This document shows positions 5,683 through 15,000 of a DNA stretch of 23,243 nucleotides, in pieces. The translations under genes were made by a program, and so were the position numbers. Numbering within the stretch: position 1 is the stretch's first letter; each line of letters begins with the position of its first letter. The DNA lies in assembly GCA_964367645.1 (NCBI GenBank), contig CAYIYN010000013.1, positions 1-23,243 of the forward strand, in the 5' to 3' direction. The notes beneath the pieces were generated by a model, which saw only the letters and a program-made list of their open reading frames with translations, made no database searches and was not told where the DNA came from. This stretch comes from RGIG4097 sp964367645. Its GTDB lineage: Bacteria; Bacillota; Clostridia; Christensenellales; CAG-917.

Positions 5683-6518
5683 AGTGTCACGCTCCCAAGT
5701 CGCACTGCATTGCATTGGATATTTACCGCAACGGGCAAAGCCGAAATATGCGTGGGGTATTTCCCTATTTTGACAGAGTATGCCGTGGTGTCGCCATGAA
5801 AGCCCTGCGCACCGATTTTGAGATTGTTTATTCTTTCAAGCAATCTGTTTTCCATTTCCGACAATACTGCGTCGGGATTCACGTCGTCAATTTCTCTTGT
5901 CAGCTGGCGTTTTGCAATCTGCATCGCAAGTTCCGCCGTACCTCCGATTCCGACGCCCACCACAATAGGCGGACAAGGATTGCTGCCGGCAGAAACAATG
6001 GCTTCCACAATCTTATCTTCTGCCGCTTTTATGCCATCGAATGGGGTCAGCATAAAGAGTTTTGACATATTCTCGCTGCCGAAGCCTTTGGGCAAAAAGG
6101 TAAGTTTTAGATTTTCTCCCGCCACCAATTCTATATGTATAACGGCAGGCGTATTGTCTTTGGTGTTTTCTCTTGTTATGGGATCAAGCACGCTTGCTCT
6201 AAAGCCGCCTTCCAGATAGCCTTTTGCCACACCTTGATTTATTGCGTCCGTCAAAAGTCCGCCTTCAATTTTTACCTCCTGCCCCAATTCCACAAAAAAA
6301 ACCGCCATGCCGGTATCTTGACAAAGTGGTTTTTTGTTTGCTTTTGCATAGGCACAGTTGTCTATAAGCGTATCAAGAGCAAATCGTGCCAAAGTTGAGT
6401 TTTCTTTTTCAGCCGCTTTTTCCAGTGCCCTTTCTGCAGATGGAGTAAGCGTTATAAGGGTGCTTTTCGCAACCTCCGAAACGGCATCTGAAATATCTTT
6501 GAACTGTATCACTTTCAT
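5679..6518 (-). CDS. fumA: Fumarate hydratase class I, alpha subunit
   Basis: 279 residues, the usual length for the separate alpha subunit. Three Cys placed as the ligands of the 4Fe-4S cluster are visible: Cys66 (PLCQDTGM), Cys182 (GSNPCPPIVVGVGIGG) and Cys269 (VNIQCNAVR). The cluster's open iron binds the substrate hydroxyl. The start follows the argF stop by 20 bp with GGTGGT as ribosome site. Gene order argG-argH-argB-argF-fumA-fumB on one strand suggests that fumarate released by argininosuccinate lyase is hydrated to malate. Tartrate dehydratase alpha cannot be excluded from sequence alone. Confidence 0.88.
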   Translation of the reverse strand: MKVIQFKDISDAVSEVAKSTLITLTPSAERALEKAAEKENSTLARFALDTLIDNCAYAKANKKPLCQDTGMAVFFVELGQEVKIEGGLLTDAINQGVAKGYLEGGFRASVLDPITRENTKDNTPAVIHIELVAGENLKLTFLPKGFGSENMSKLFMLTPFDGIKAAEDKIVEAIVSAGSNPCPPIVVGVGIGGTAELAMQIAKRQLTREIDDVNPDAVLSEMENRLLERINNLKIGAQGFHGDTTAYSVKIGKYPTHISALPVAVNIQCNAVRLGSVTL

Positions 6519-6538
6519 AAATAGTTACCACCGTACGG

Positions 6539-7459
6539 TCATACTTTTTTTACGTCTGACATCAGACGCACCATAACGGCTTTCTGCGCGTGAAGTCTGT
6601 TTTCTGCTTCATCAAAAATTTCCGCGGAGTGCATCTCGAATACTTTTTCTGTTATTTCCTCTTCTTTGTGCGCCGGAAGACAATGCAACACCATTGCGTC
6701 TGACTTAGCAACGGACATTACTTTGTCGTTTATTTGGTAGCCTTTGAACGCCTTTTTCCTGATTTCTTTTTCGTCCTCCTGACCCATACTCGCCCAAACG
6801 TCTGTGTAGAGCACGTCGGCGTCTTTTGCTGCATAAAGCACGTCTTCAGTCACGGTTAGTTTACCCTGTTCGTATCCCCATTTTATGATATCGGCATCAG
6901 GCTTGTAATTTGTGGGGCAAGCAATGGACACTTCCATACCGGTTTTTATGCAACCGACAATTAGAGAATTCGCCATATTGTTGCCGTCGCCCACAAAGCA
7001 AAGTTTTAGCCCGTCGAGATGCGTTTTGTATTCTCGGATTGTCTGCAAATCCGCCAAAACTTGGCACGGATGACAATAGTCCGTCAATCCGTTGATTATA
7101 GGAATACTGCCGTCCAAAGCAAGGGCTTCGACGTCTTCTTGTTTGAAAGTGCGTATCATTATTGCGTCAAGAAAACGCGACAGGACCCTTGCGCTGTCTT
7201 CAATCGACTCTCCTCTGCCAATTTGAATGTCGTTGTAATTTAGATACAGAGCATAACCGCCCAGTTGAAAAATGCCGACTTCAAAGGATACGCGCGTACG
7301 CGTTGAAGACTTTGAAAAAATCATGCCAAGCGTTTTCCCTTTGCATAGGTGGTCGTGAGGTATGCCGTGCTTAAGTTCATATTTGAGTTGGTCGGCGAGA
7401 TTAATCAGGTCGATTATCTCACTAGAACTTAAATCAGACAGTTTTAAAAAGTGTTTCAT
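6539..7459 (-). CDS. argF: Ornithine carbamoyltransferase
   Basis: 306 residues, full length. Carbamoyl phosphate plus ornithine gives citrulline and phosphate in the cytoplasm. The carbamoyl-phosphate loop STRTR (52-56), HPCQ (130-133), DVWASMGQE (220-228) and the ornithine-site HCLPA (259-263) are all intact. AAGGTG before the ATG supports the start. Fourth gene of the arg cluster. A 22-bp direct duplication lies just upstream (7468-7516), one copy ending next to the ribosome site. A catabolic role (arginine deiminase pathway) is less likely because argG and argH accompany it. Confidence 0.95.
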   Translation of the reverse strand: MKHFLKLSDLSSSEIIDLINLADQLKYELKHGIPHDHLCKGKTLGMIFSKSSTRTRVSFEVGIFQLGGYALYLNYNDIQIGRGESIEDSARVLSRFLDAIMIRTFKQEDVEALALDGSIPIINGLTDYCHPCQVLADLQTIREYKTHLDGLKLCFVGDGNNMANSLIVGCIKTGMEVSIACPTNYKPDADIIKWGYEQGKLTVTEDVLYAAKDADVLYTDVWASMGQEDEKEIRKKAFKGYQINDKVMSVAKSDAMVLHCLPAHKEEEITEKVFEMHSAEIFDEAENRLHAQKAVMVRLMSDVKKV

Positions 7460-7467
7460 AATTCACC

Positions 7468-7516
7468 TTCATTTCGACTTTGATTTTAGGTTATTTCATT
7501 TCGACTTTGATTTTAG
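7468..7516. repeat. 22-bp direct repeat in the argB-argF spacer
   Basis: The 22 bases at 7468-7489 recur exactly at 7495-7516, period 27. On the minus strand both copies end in GAAATGAA. The one nearer argF runs into its ribosome site (GAAGGTGAA), so this looks like a recent duplication of the argF leader. Confidence 0.85.
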
Positions 7517-7586
7517 ATTTTTCTATTATCAATAGACGGACAAAATTTTATTTACTGTTTTTTGCTAAAGTCAGAACTTCGTGCGC

Positions 7587-8438
7587 TTATATAAACATTG
7601 TTCCGATACCTTCGTCGGAGAGGATTTCAATGAGGATTGAATGCAAAACCGTACCGTCGATTATAAACACCTGTTTGACACCGCGGCGTATGGCTTCCAC
7701 ACAGCATTCAACCTTTGATATCATGCCGCCGTATATAATTCCTTCTTTAACCAGACGCGGCGCTTCGCTGACGTTTAGCACAGGAATAAGACTTGATTGG
7801 TCGTTTTTGTCGCGTAAAATGCCTTTTTGGTCAGTCATATTGATAAGGCACTTCGCTTTCAATTCACCTGCCAGCCTTGCCGCAACAAGGTCGGCGCAGA
7901 TGCTGTATACGTTGCCGTTTTGGTCAAACCCTATTGGGCTGATAACAGGAATGGCACCGGAATTGAGCGCAGTCACAAGCGGAGTGACGTTGACTTTTGT
8001 CACCGTGCCAGTGTATCCCGTTTCTTTGCCTATTGGCGCCGATTCTATCATATGTCCGTCAATGCCGCAAAGCCCAACTGCGTTGCCGCCTGCCAGTTCA
8101 ATCAAATTGACAAGATTTTTATTGACCTTGCCCGAAAGCACCATTTGTACAATTTCCATTGTTTGGGCATCGGTTTTTTTGATGCCGTCGACGTATTCTT
8201 GTTTAACGTTGAGGCTATTCATAACTTGCTCGATTTCGCTGCTGCCGCCGTGTACCAGCACAACCTTTACTCCGATTTGATGCAGCAAAACGATGTCTTT
8301 CATAACGCCGGCTTTGACATTTTGGTCGCTCATTGGGTTTCCGCCGTATTTGACGACGATGATTTCACCGGTGTATTTTTTTATATAAGGCAGAGCTTGA
8401 ACAAGAATATCTGCTTTGGTTTCATTGTTTATTTGCAT
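7587..8438 (-). CDS. argB: N-acetylglutamate kinase family protein, altered substrate site
   Basis: 283 residues, amino-acid kinase fold, alignable along its length with acetylglutamate kinase, which phosphorylates N-acetylglutamate in arginine synthesis. The ATP/phosphate residues Lys30 (VVKYGGN), Asp183 and Lys242 (GGMISK) are kept. Three ligand-site positions differ from the usual: GGGPEI is GGSSEI (64-69), the GLR Arg (E. coli Arg66) is Lys87, and the NxNAD segment (E. coli Asn158) is SICAD (179-183). AAGGAG six bases before ATG fixes the start. argC, argJ and argD are not nearby. It may be a weak NAGK or a kinase with another substrate. Confidence 0.85.
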   Translation of the reverse strand: MQINNETKADILVQALPYIKKYTGEIIVVKYGGNPMSDQNVKAGVMKDIVLLHQIGVKVVLVHGGSSEIEQVMNSLNVKQEYVDGIKKTDAQTMEIVQMVLSGKVNKNLVNLIELAGGNAVGLCGIDGHMIESAPIGKETGYTGTVTKVNVTPLVTALNSGAIPVISPIGFDQNGNVYSICADLVAARLAGELKAKCLINMTDQKGILRDKNDQSSLIPVLNVSEAPRLVKEGIIYGGMISKVECCVEAIRRGVKQVFIIDGTVLHSILIEILSDEGIGTMFI

Positions 8439-8571
8439 AATAATCTCCTTATTTTTCGGCGCCGAAGGCGGATATTGATGCCGATTTGATTTATTATCCG
8501 GTCTTTTTGGACCCAGCCTGCCAATTTTGTGTCACTGGTCGGACTTATCAATAACGGATTTCAGCGAACCT

Positions 8572-9963
8572 TTATTTTTGAGTTTTCGAGTTTACAAAAG
8601 CCTTCAGTTCAAGCGCTTGATTTTTTACCGACTCGCTTGACGCTCCGCCATAGGAGTTGCGCTTTTCGGCACAGTTTTTCATATCTACCGCCTGATAAAC
8701 TTCCTCGCCGAACAGCGGACTGAACTTTTTGTATTCTTCAAGCGGCAATTCTTCAAGCGTCATAGATTTTTCTAAACAGTATGCCACCAATTCGCCGGTT
8801 ATTTTATAAGCGTCGCGGAAAGGAATGCCTTTGCCGACAAGATAGTCCGCGCAGTCCGTTGCGTTGATAAACCCTTTTTTTGCGGCTGCAAGCATAATGC
8901 CCTCATTCACGCTCATTGTGCCTATCATAGAGGTGAAAACGTTCAAACATATAAGCACCGTGTCTACACTGTCGAAAACGCTCTCTTTGTCTTCCTGCAT
9001 ATCCTTGTTGTAGGCAAGCGGCAGACCTTTCATAACTGTCAAGATGCTAAACAAATTGCCGTACACCCTGCCGGTTTTTCCGCGGACAAGTTCTGCCATA
9101 TCGGGGTTCTTCTTTTGCGGCATAATGGATGAGCCTGTGGAGAAAGCGTCTGACAGTTCGACAAACTTAAATTCCCAACTGCACCACAATATGATTTCTT
9201 CTGAAAACCTAGATAAGTGCATCATAACGAGCGATATATCAAAGCAAAGTTCAATGACAAAATCGCGGTCGCTCACGCTGTCGATACTGTTTTGTGACGG
9301 CGCCGAAAAACCCAACTCCTCCGCCGTTTGAAAGCGGTTTACCGAGTAAGTTGTGCCCGCAAGAGCGCAACTGCCGAGCGGACATATGTCCATACGTTTA
9401 ACGCAGTCTTCAAAGCGGCTGTAATCACGAATGAACATATTTGCATATGCCAATAGATGATGACCGAAGTTAATCGGTTGTGCGACTTGCAGGTGCGTGT
9501 ATCCGGGCATTACCGTGTCGGAATATTTTTCCGCGAGGCAACTTAGAGTATCGATGAGAGTCAGCAAGGTCTTTTGGACTTCGATGCTCTTCTTTTTCAG
9601 ATATAGCCTCATATCCGTCGCCACCTGATCGTTTCGACTGCGTGCGGTATGGAGTTTTTTCCCCACATCGCCAAGCCTTTTTGTTAATTCCGCCTCAACA
9701 AACATATGAACGTCTTCCGAGTCGTAATCAATTTCCAAAGAGCCGCTTTTTACGTCAGATAAAATGCCTTTCAATCCTTCTGCCAGTTTTTCGCTTTCCT
9801 CAACGGTGATAATTTCGCAAGCCCCAAGCATATGTGCGTGCGCAACGGAGCCGAGGATATCCTCCTCAAGCATTTTTGAATCTACTAATATCGAAGAATT
9901 GAATTGGTCCGCAAGGCTGTTTAAACTCTCTTTGAACCTTCCTGCCCACATCTTCTTTTCCAT
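8572..9963 (-). CDS. argH: Argininosuccinate lyase
   Basis: 463 residues, full length for the fumarase/aspartase superfamily member that splits argininosuccinate into arginine and fumarate. The signature GSSIMPQKKNP (277-287) carries the catalytic Ser278, and GYTHLQ (154-159) the general-acid/base His157. TARSRNDQ (107-114) is the conserved N-terminal motif. AAAGGAG six bases before ATG supports the start. Its product fumarate is the substrate of the fumarase encoded further down the same cluster. Confidence 0.96.
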   Translation of the reverse strand: MEKKMWAGRFKESLNSLADQFNSSILVDSKMLEEDILGSVAHAHMLGACEIITVEESEKLAEGLKGILSDVKSGSLEIDYDSEDVHMFVEAELTKRLGDVGKKLHTARSRNDQVATDMRLYLKKKSIEVQKTLLTLIDTLSCLAEKYSDTVMPGYTHLQVAQPINFGHHLLAYANMFIRDYSRFEDCVKRMDICPLGSCALAGTTYSVNRFQTAEELGFSAPSQNSIDSVSDRDFVIELCFDISLVMMHLSRFSEEIILWCSWEFKFVELSDAFSTGSSIMPQKKNPDMAELVRGKTGRVYGNLFSILTVMKGLPLAYNKDMQEDKESVFDSVDTVLICLNVFTSMIGTMSVNEGIMLAAAKKGFINATDCADYLVGKGIPFRDAYKITGELVAYCLEKSMTLEELPLEEYKKFSPLFGEEVYQAVDMKNCAEKRNSYGGASSESVKNQALELKAFVNSKTQK

Positions 9964-9975
9964 ATTTGCTCCTTT

Positions 9976-10008
9976 GCCCTGCTATCAGGCTCTTCTGCCC
10001 TATCGGGC
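9976..10008. repeat. Two small hairpins in the argG-argH spacer
   Basis: GCCCTGCTATCAGGC (9976-9990) and GCCCTATCGGGC (9997-10008) are two related short hairpins in the 72-bp gap. With no T tail they are not terminators. They may affect mRNA stability between the two genes. Confidence 0.55.
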
Positions 10009-10035
10009 GTGAAGTGTGACTGAATAAATTTGTGA

Positions 10036-11268
10036 CTAGATATTCTTTTGGGCTTTGTCTAGAAGCGCTTTGACTTTGATTGATAGTCCATAGAGGTTGA
10101 TAAAGCCGGCGCTGTCGTTTTGGTTGTATACCTCGTCAATGCCAAAAGTGGCAAACTCTTCGCTATATAACGAATAATGAGAGCTAATTCCTGCCAAAAT
10201 TATGTTACCTTTGTAAAGTTTGAGTTTGACTTCACCCGTAACGTTTTCCTGCGATTTGTCTATAAATGCCTGCAACGATTCTCTAAGAGGTGTAAACCAT
10301 TTCCCAAAATAGACCAAATCCGCATATTCGCCTGCCACTTTTTGTTTGAAGTGCAGTGTGTCACGGTCAAGGCAAAGTGTTTCCAATGCCTCGTGTGCGC
10401 GGTATAATATTGTGCCGCCGGGAGTTTCGTACACGCCGCGGGATTTCATACCCACAAGGCGGTTTTCCACCATATCCAAAAGACCTATGCCGTTTTCACC
10501 GCCCACTTTATTGAGTGCTTGCACCATTTCGACTCCGCCCAGTTCTTTGCCGTCAAGAGTCATGGGCACACCCTTTTCAAAACCTATTGTGACATAAGTG
10601 GGTTTGTCAGGAGCGTTTTCGGGCGATACACCCATTTCAAGAAAACCTGCTTTGTTATAAAGAGGCTCGTTTGAAGGGTCTTCCAAATCCAAACCTTCGT
10701 GGGATAGATGCCACAAATTTTTGTCCTTACTGTAATTCGTCTCGCGGTTGATTTTGAGAGGCACGTTGTGCGCTTCGGCATAATCGATTTCTTCATCGCG
10801 CGACTTAATATCCCAAACGCGCCAAGGCGCGATGATTTTCATTTCAGGAGCAAACGCTTTTATGGTAAGTTCAAATCTCACCTGATCATTGCCCTTGCCC
10901 GTGCAACCGTGGCAAATCGCGTCAGCGTTTTCTTGAATAGCGATTTCCGCTATGCGCTTTGCAATGATTGGACGCGCAAAAGACGTCCCCAAAAGATATT
11001 GATTTTCATATTTGGCACCTGCTTTTAAGGTGGGATATATGTAATCTTTCACAAATTCTTCCCTTAGGTCTGCAACAATCAACTTGCTTGCGCCGGTTTT
11101 GATTGCTTTTTCTTCAAGCCCGTCCAGTTCAGTGCCCTGTCCTACATCTCCGCTGACTGCAATTATTTCGGGATTGTCATAGTTTTCTTTGAGCCAAGGT
11201 ATGATTATCGACGTATCCAAACCGCCCGAATAAGCAAGCACTATTTTTTTGATTTTTTTGTTTTTCAT
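10036..11268 (-). CDS. argG: Argininosuccinate synthase
   Basis: 410 residues, full length. ATP-dependent joining of citrulline and aspartate to argininosuccinate. The PP-loop ATP motif AYSGGLDTS (12-20) and the substrate-binding GCTGKGNDQVRFE (121-133) are intact. GGAGG five bases before the ATG fixes the start. First gene of the cluster; upstream lie two promoters and an ARG box. Confidence 0.97.
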   Translation of the reverse strand: MKNKKIKKIVLAYSGGLDTSIIIPWLKENYDNPEIIAVSGDVGQGTELDGLEEKAIKTGASKLIVADLREEFVKDYIYPTLKAGAKYENQYLLGTSFARPIIAKRIAEIAIQENADAICHGCTGKGNDQVRFELTIKAFAPEMKIIAPWRVWDIKSRDEEIDYAEAHNVPLKINRETNYSKDKNLWHLSHEGLDLEDPSNEPLYNKAGFLEMGVSPENAPDKPTYVTIGFEKGVPMTLDGKELGGVEMVQALNKVGGENGIGLLDMVENRLVGMKSRGVYETPGGTILYRAHEALETLCLDRDTLHFKQKVAGEYADLVYFGKWFTPLRESLQAFIDKSQENVTGEVKLKLYKGNIILAGISSHYSLYSEEFATFGIDEVYNQNDSAGFINLYGLSIKVKALLDKAQKNI

Positions 11269-11295
11269 AAACGCCTCCGCGCAAACTGATTATGT

Positions 11296-11338
11296 ATTGC
11301 GCGTCCTCGCTAATTACGCGCGCGCAATATTTATTATT
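11296..11338 (-). promoter_or_regulatory. GC-rich hairpin in the argG leader
   Basis: ATTGCGCG (11296-11303) pairs with CGCGCAAT (11331-11338). Inside, GCGCGT can also pair with ACGCGC in an alternative register. It lies between the promoters and the argG ribosome site. It has no T tail and resembles no riboswitch I know. Confidence 0.5.
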
Positions 11339-11350
11339 GTTTTAAGTATA

Positions 11351-11379
11351 AATATATGTTTTTCCATTTATATTGTCAA
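11351..11379 (-). promoter_or_regulatory. SigA promoter of the arg cluster (proximal)
   Basis: On the minus strand a perfect TTGACA (11374-11379) is followed after 17 bp by TATATT (11351-11356). It is the strongest promoter match in front of argG. Confidence 0.85.
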
Positions 11380-11412
11380 TGTGTTTCTGCATATAATCAT
11401 AAATTTTAGCAA

Positions 11413-11441
11413 TTTATAACAATATAAAAAGTTTTATGCAA
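11413..11441 (-). promoter_or_regulatory. Possible second arg promoter (distal)
   Basis: TTGCAT (11436-11441), 17-bp spacer, TATAAA (11413-11418) on the minus strand. The half ARG site at 11448-11452 lies just upstream of its -35 box, which would make it the ArgR-controlled promoter. Confidence 0.5.
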
Positions 11442-11460
11442 TTTTTTATTCATTTATGCT

Positions 11461-11474
11461 TGAATAGTTATTCA
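11461..11474. promoter_or_regulatory. ARG box (ArgR/AhrC operator)
   Basis: TGAATAGTTATTCA is a near-perfect palindrome matching the ARG box pattern TGAAT-4 bases-ATTCA. A half-site ATTCA lies at 11448-11452, about 22 bp away centre to centre, near the roughly 21-bp spacing of paired ARG boxes. Arginine would then repress the cluster through ArgR, whose gene is not in the window. Confidence 0.75.
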
Positions 11475-11581
11475 TCAACGATATTGTTTACACACGTCGC
11501 GTCGGGGAAATAGTGCTCTTCAAAATAAAACCGACAGCGGCGGCAAAGTAATCAAGGAACAAATTTCCTTAAAAATTTTTT

Positions 11582-11613
11582 GTAAAAAAACGGGCAACGT
11601 AACGCTGCCCGTT
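11582..11613 (-). terminator. Terminator of the LRR lipoprotein-DUF218 operon
   Basis: AACGGGCA / TGCCCGTT with a 9-base loop. On the minus strand it ends in a run of seven T, about 30 bp after the stop of the gene ending at 11644. Confidence 0.85.
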
Positions 11614-11643
11614 AATTTAAAACGATTTTTTGATGTTTGTGCG

Positions 11644-12045
11644 TTAAGCCTTGACCGTCGCTTTTATATCCACCTTTGCAAAGCGTTTGAATAGTTTGGC
11701 GGGATTTAGATACCATCTGTCTATATGGTAGGCAGAGGACAACAAAGTGATTTCTTTGACGCCTAGTTCTTCAAAAATTTTGCGGCACTGCTTTGCGTTT
11801 TCCTTTGTGGTTTTGGAGGTTTTCTCGACACGAATTTTGTCTTCGGGTACGCCTCTTTCAACAAGATAATCGCGCATTGCATCGGCTTCAGTCCTGCCGG
11901 CTTTGGGATTTGCGATACCGCCCGCCACCACAATCAAGTCATAGTCTTTTGCAATAGCAAGCGTTTTTTCCAACCTTGCGCGTAGGTATTCTGAGATTGA
12001 GCCGTCGTCATTAAGCCTGTTGCCCAACGCTACAAGTATTTCCAT
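11644..12045 (-). CDS. YdcF/SanA-like DUF218 family protein
   Basis: 133 residues, a compact version of the DUF218 domain. Visible family features are the N-terminal LGNRLNDDGS, RLEKTLAIA, the VAGG turn (40-43), a conserved Glu/Asp pair in TEADAMRDYL, GVPEDKIRVE, the TKENA motif and the late SSAYHIDRW with its His. No signal peptide or membrane segment, unlike many members. Its ribosome site (GAAGG) lies inside the last codons of the giant lipoprotein gene, whose stop is 2 nt before the ATG, so the two are translationally coupled. Biochemical function of the family is poorly known. Confidence 0.8.
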   Translation of the reverse strand: MEILVALGNRLNDDGSISEYLRARLEKTLAIAKDYDLIVVAGGIANPKAGRTEADAMRDYLVERGVPEDKIRVEKTSKTTKENAKQCRKIFEELGVKEITLLSSAYHIDRWYLNPAKLFKRFAKVDIKATVKA

Positions 12046-12047
12046 TA

Positions 12048-15000
12048 TTATGCCTTCGCTTTGTAGACGTACACGCTAAGAGTTTCTCCGCTGTACGGAT
12101 CGGTTACCGTAATCATGTTCGCTGCGCCAAACGTCAGGGTTTGCCCATAGAAACTGAGGTTTTCGGCAACGCTGTCTGCGTTGTAAATTATGTTACCCAA
12201 TGGATCGAGCCTCGGTACAAAGGTGCCTTGGGCGCCCGTAAGAAGCTCAAAGTTTGCGCTAAATGAAGCTGTGGGAGCATCGCTTGCGGTGGGTATAAAG
12301 ACGTACTGCGCTGCGTTGAGCAAGCCGCCGTAGTTGTCGGTGGTTATTGTCCTGGCAATCTCAAGATTGGTCAACCAAAGTACAGTCTGCGCTCTTGAGT
12401 TTGCAAAAGCGTTGCTACCTGTTGCAGTGAGGCTATAATTGCGAATTATGATGCTTTCAAGTGAAGAGCAGCCGTAGAACGCATAGTTGCCAATGACTTC
12501 CACAGCGTACATTCCGTCAAAGGTGTCTATGGACGTGCAACCGTAGAACGCCGAGTTGCCAATGACTGTTGTCACCTCGGGTAATGTCACCGATTTCAAT
12601 CCGGTACATCCGTTGAAAGTGTCGTTTTCGATTTCTTGAACAACCGTACCCGAAAGGTCCAACTTCTCCATCGAAGTGCAGTTTGCAAACGCGCTGTCAC
12701 CAATCACGGAAAGCAGTGCATTGGAACCGTTCGTGTTGAAATCCAATGATTGGAGCGAAGTACAGCCGTAGAATGCTTTTCTTTCTATTGTTTCAACATA
12801 CGCGGAGAATTTGTCGCTGGGTGCCATAATTACGTCGTTATTTACGTCGTATACGTGACGCGCTACATACTCCGTTTCGCCTTCAACGATGACGTCGTGT
12901 CCTGCGTACATATCGGATACAGTGCCCTCAAATTCAATTAGAGTATTGGGCAGGAAGATATTTCTGCATCCGTTGTCGAAGATGCCTGCAAACGCAGCTT
13001 CATTCACGGCGGTCACAGCATAATTGTAATCAATATTGTTTGCATTACCACTGAGCGAACCGGGGATGATAATGACTCCTTCTGTCACACTTATTATCGC
13101 GTTGGAAATGATTGCCACCGAGCCGTTTGTTACTCCCGCCAAATTGTCGGGTGTTGCATATTTGGGGATGGTGAACACATTCGCCGCCGAAGGCGTCTTG
13201 CCGGATGATGCGCCGTAATATGATACCGTGCAGTCCGTAAGTGTCGCGCCAAAGTCCCTGTTCAAGACAGTATCGGGCAACCAAAGCACTCCCCTATATC
13301 CTGCAAATGCCGTCGCAGAATAGTCCACGGTGCAAGTGAAGTCCACATAGTTTTCACAGTTATCGGTGCCCACCAGAGTGATTGAATATTTCAAAGTAGA
13401 AGGTACTACCACTTCGTCGGGTGCGTTTGCGGCAAGACCCGTTATTGTAACGTTGCCGCTAAGCACACTGTTTTCGGACGTAACCATATACTGTCTGTCT
13501 GTACCTGTGGAGAACTCGATTGCAGGAGCAGTTTCAGAACTTTGCACAACGAATGAACGAACTTGTTTGAGAGCGGTGCATCCTTCAAAAGCCGATTCAC
13601 CGATTGTGGTGACAGAAATAGGAATATAAATATATTCCAATTTTATCCTGTTTTTGAATGCCTCGTTTGCTATTGATACAACTGTGTATTCCGTTCCTTC
13701 GTTTGACAATTGACCGGTCAAAGACAAAGTGACTTTGTCCGGAATTACGATTGTAGAGCCGTATGAGTTGATTACACCTGTTACCGCCGCCGTTTTCAAT
13801 TCTTCATCCAAAATACCGTACGAGAATTTTGATGCGTCGCTTGTCAAAATCACCGAATAAAGCAACTTGCAGAAAACAACTTTTTCTGTTGATTTCAGTC
13901 GCACACCCACATAGTGGTAACCGAGAGTGTCCGTGGGTATCGTAATTGTGGGTGCAGTTGCGTTTCCGATATTTTCAGCGTCGATAATTTCAGCTTTGTT
14001 GAGGCCAATTGCATATACGCTTCCGTCCTCTTTGGTCACAAGCAACTGAACGTTTGCATAATAATCTGACGCAGTTGCATTGAGAGGCAGAGTGAAGGAG
14101 GTATATTGTTCCAAGGTTTTGTTTGCAGGACGCTTGACCGTATAGGCTGCCGTCACGGTTTTGGTGACAAGTCCGTAATAATCAACATTGAACGTCAATA
14201 CGCCGCTTGTGGCAGAACTGGTGTAGCCGCTGTAAGTCACGTTAAGACTATCGGGGCTGTAACTGATTTTTTGTCCATTCGCTAGATTGCAAACAAGATA
14301 AATACCGTCAGTGGGCATCTTTGTTTGACTTGTAAAGAAGGTGGGCAGAGGTGCTTCCTCTCCGTTCTCCTCGTCGCTTATCCAAACGCTTGTAACGGCG
14401 GAATACACAGAGTAAGCGTATGCTTTTCCTATGACGGTATCGCCGTTGTTGCCGTCAGAACGACTGAATGCAAACGATTTGTCCGCGCCGACCGTTCCGC
14501 TTGAAGCTGTCAGTGCAAAGTCGGAAATGGGCATATCTTCGATAAGTGTAATTCCGTCGCTTCTCGTGACACTGACACCGTCTATTATCGCGGTCTTGCT
14601 TTCATTTAGTATGCTGTGATAAGTGCCGTCACTTGCCGGGATTGACGCCCAGTAATTGCTTTCCGAACCTGCGGCAAACACAATATCTGTACCGCTGTTC
14701 AAATATTTGGTGGGAATGACGGAAGTAAGTTCCGCCTTTACGGTGTAGACGGTTTGGAAAATATTGGGGTAGGTTGATTTCAATGACTTCCAACTCTTCA
14801 AAGCCGTGCTGTCTGTTTCAACCGCGGTTTCGGTCGCTTTGACATACGGCGCGGTATAGAGATATATCGTTGCATTGCCAACCAAAACACCCGTTGAACC
14901 CGCAAGTGCGTTGTTTTTGAAATTTATGTCGAGAACGTCTTCCGTTGCGTCGGTGAAAGTAATGCCGTTGAGCATTGACGCGCCGTAGAACGCTTCGGTT

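Noticed and set aside
5122..6518. L-tartrate dehydratase instead of fumarase
   Set aside because: Same superfamily and possible, but the arg cluster supplies fumarate and the subunits have fumarase-like motifs. Kept only as an alternative.
11296..11338. Riboswitch or T-box in the argG leader
   Set aside because: Only a single GC-rich hairpin is visible, with no T-box sequence, specifier loop, or terminator/antiterminator pair.
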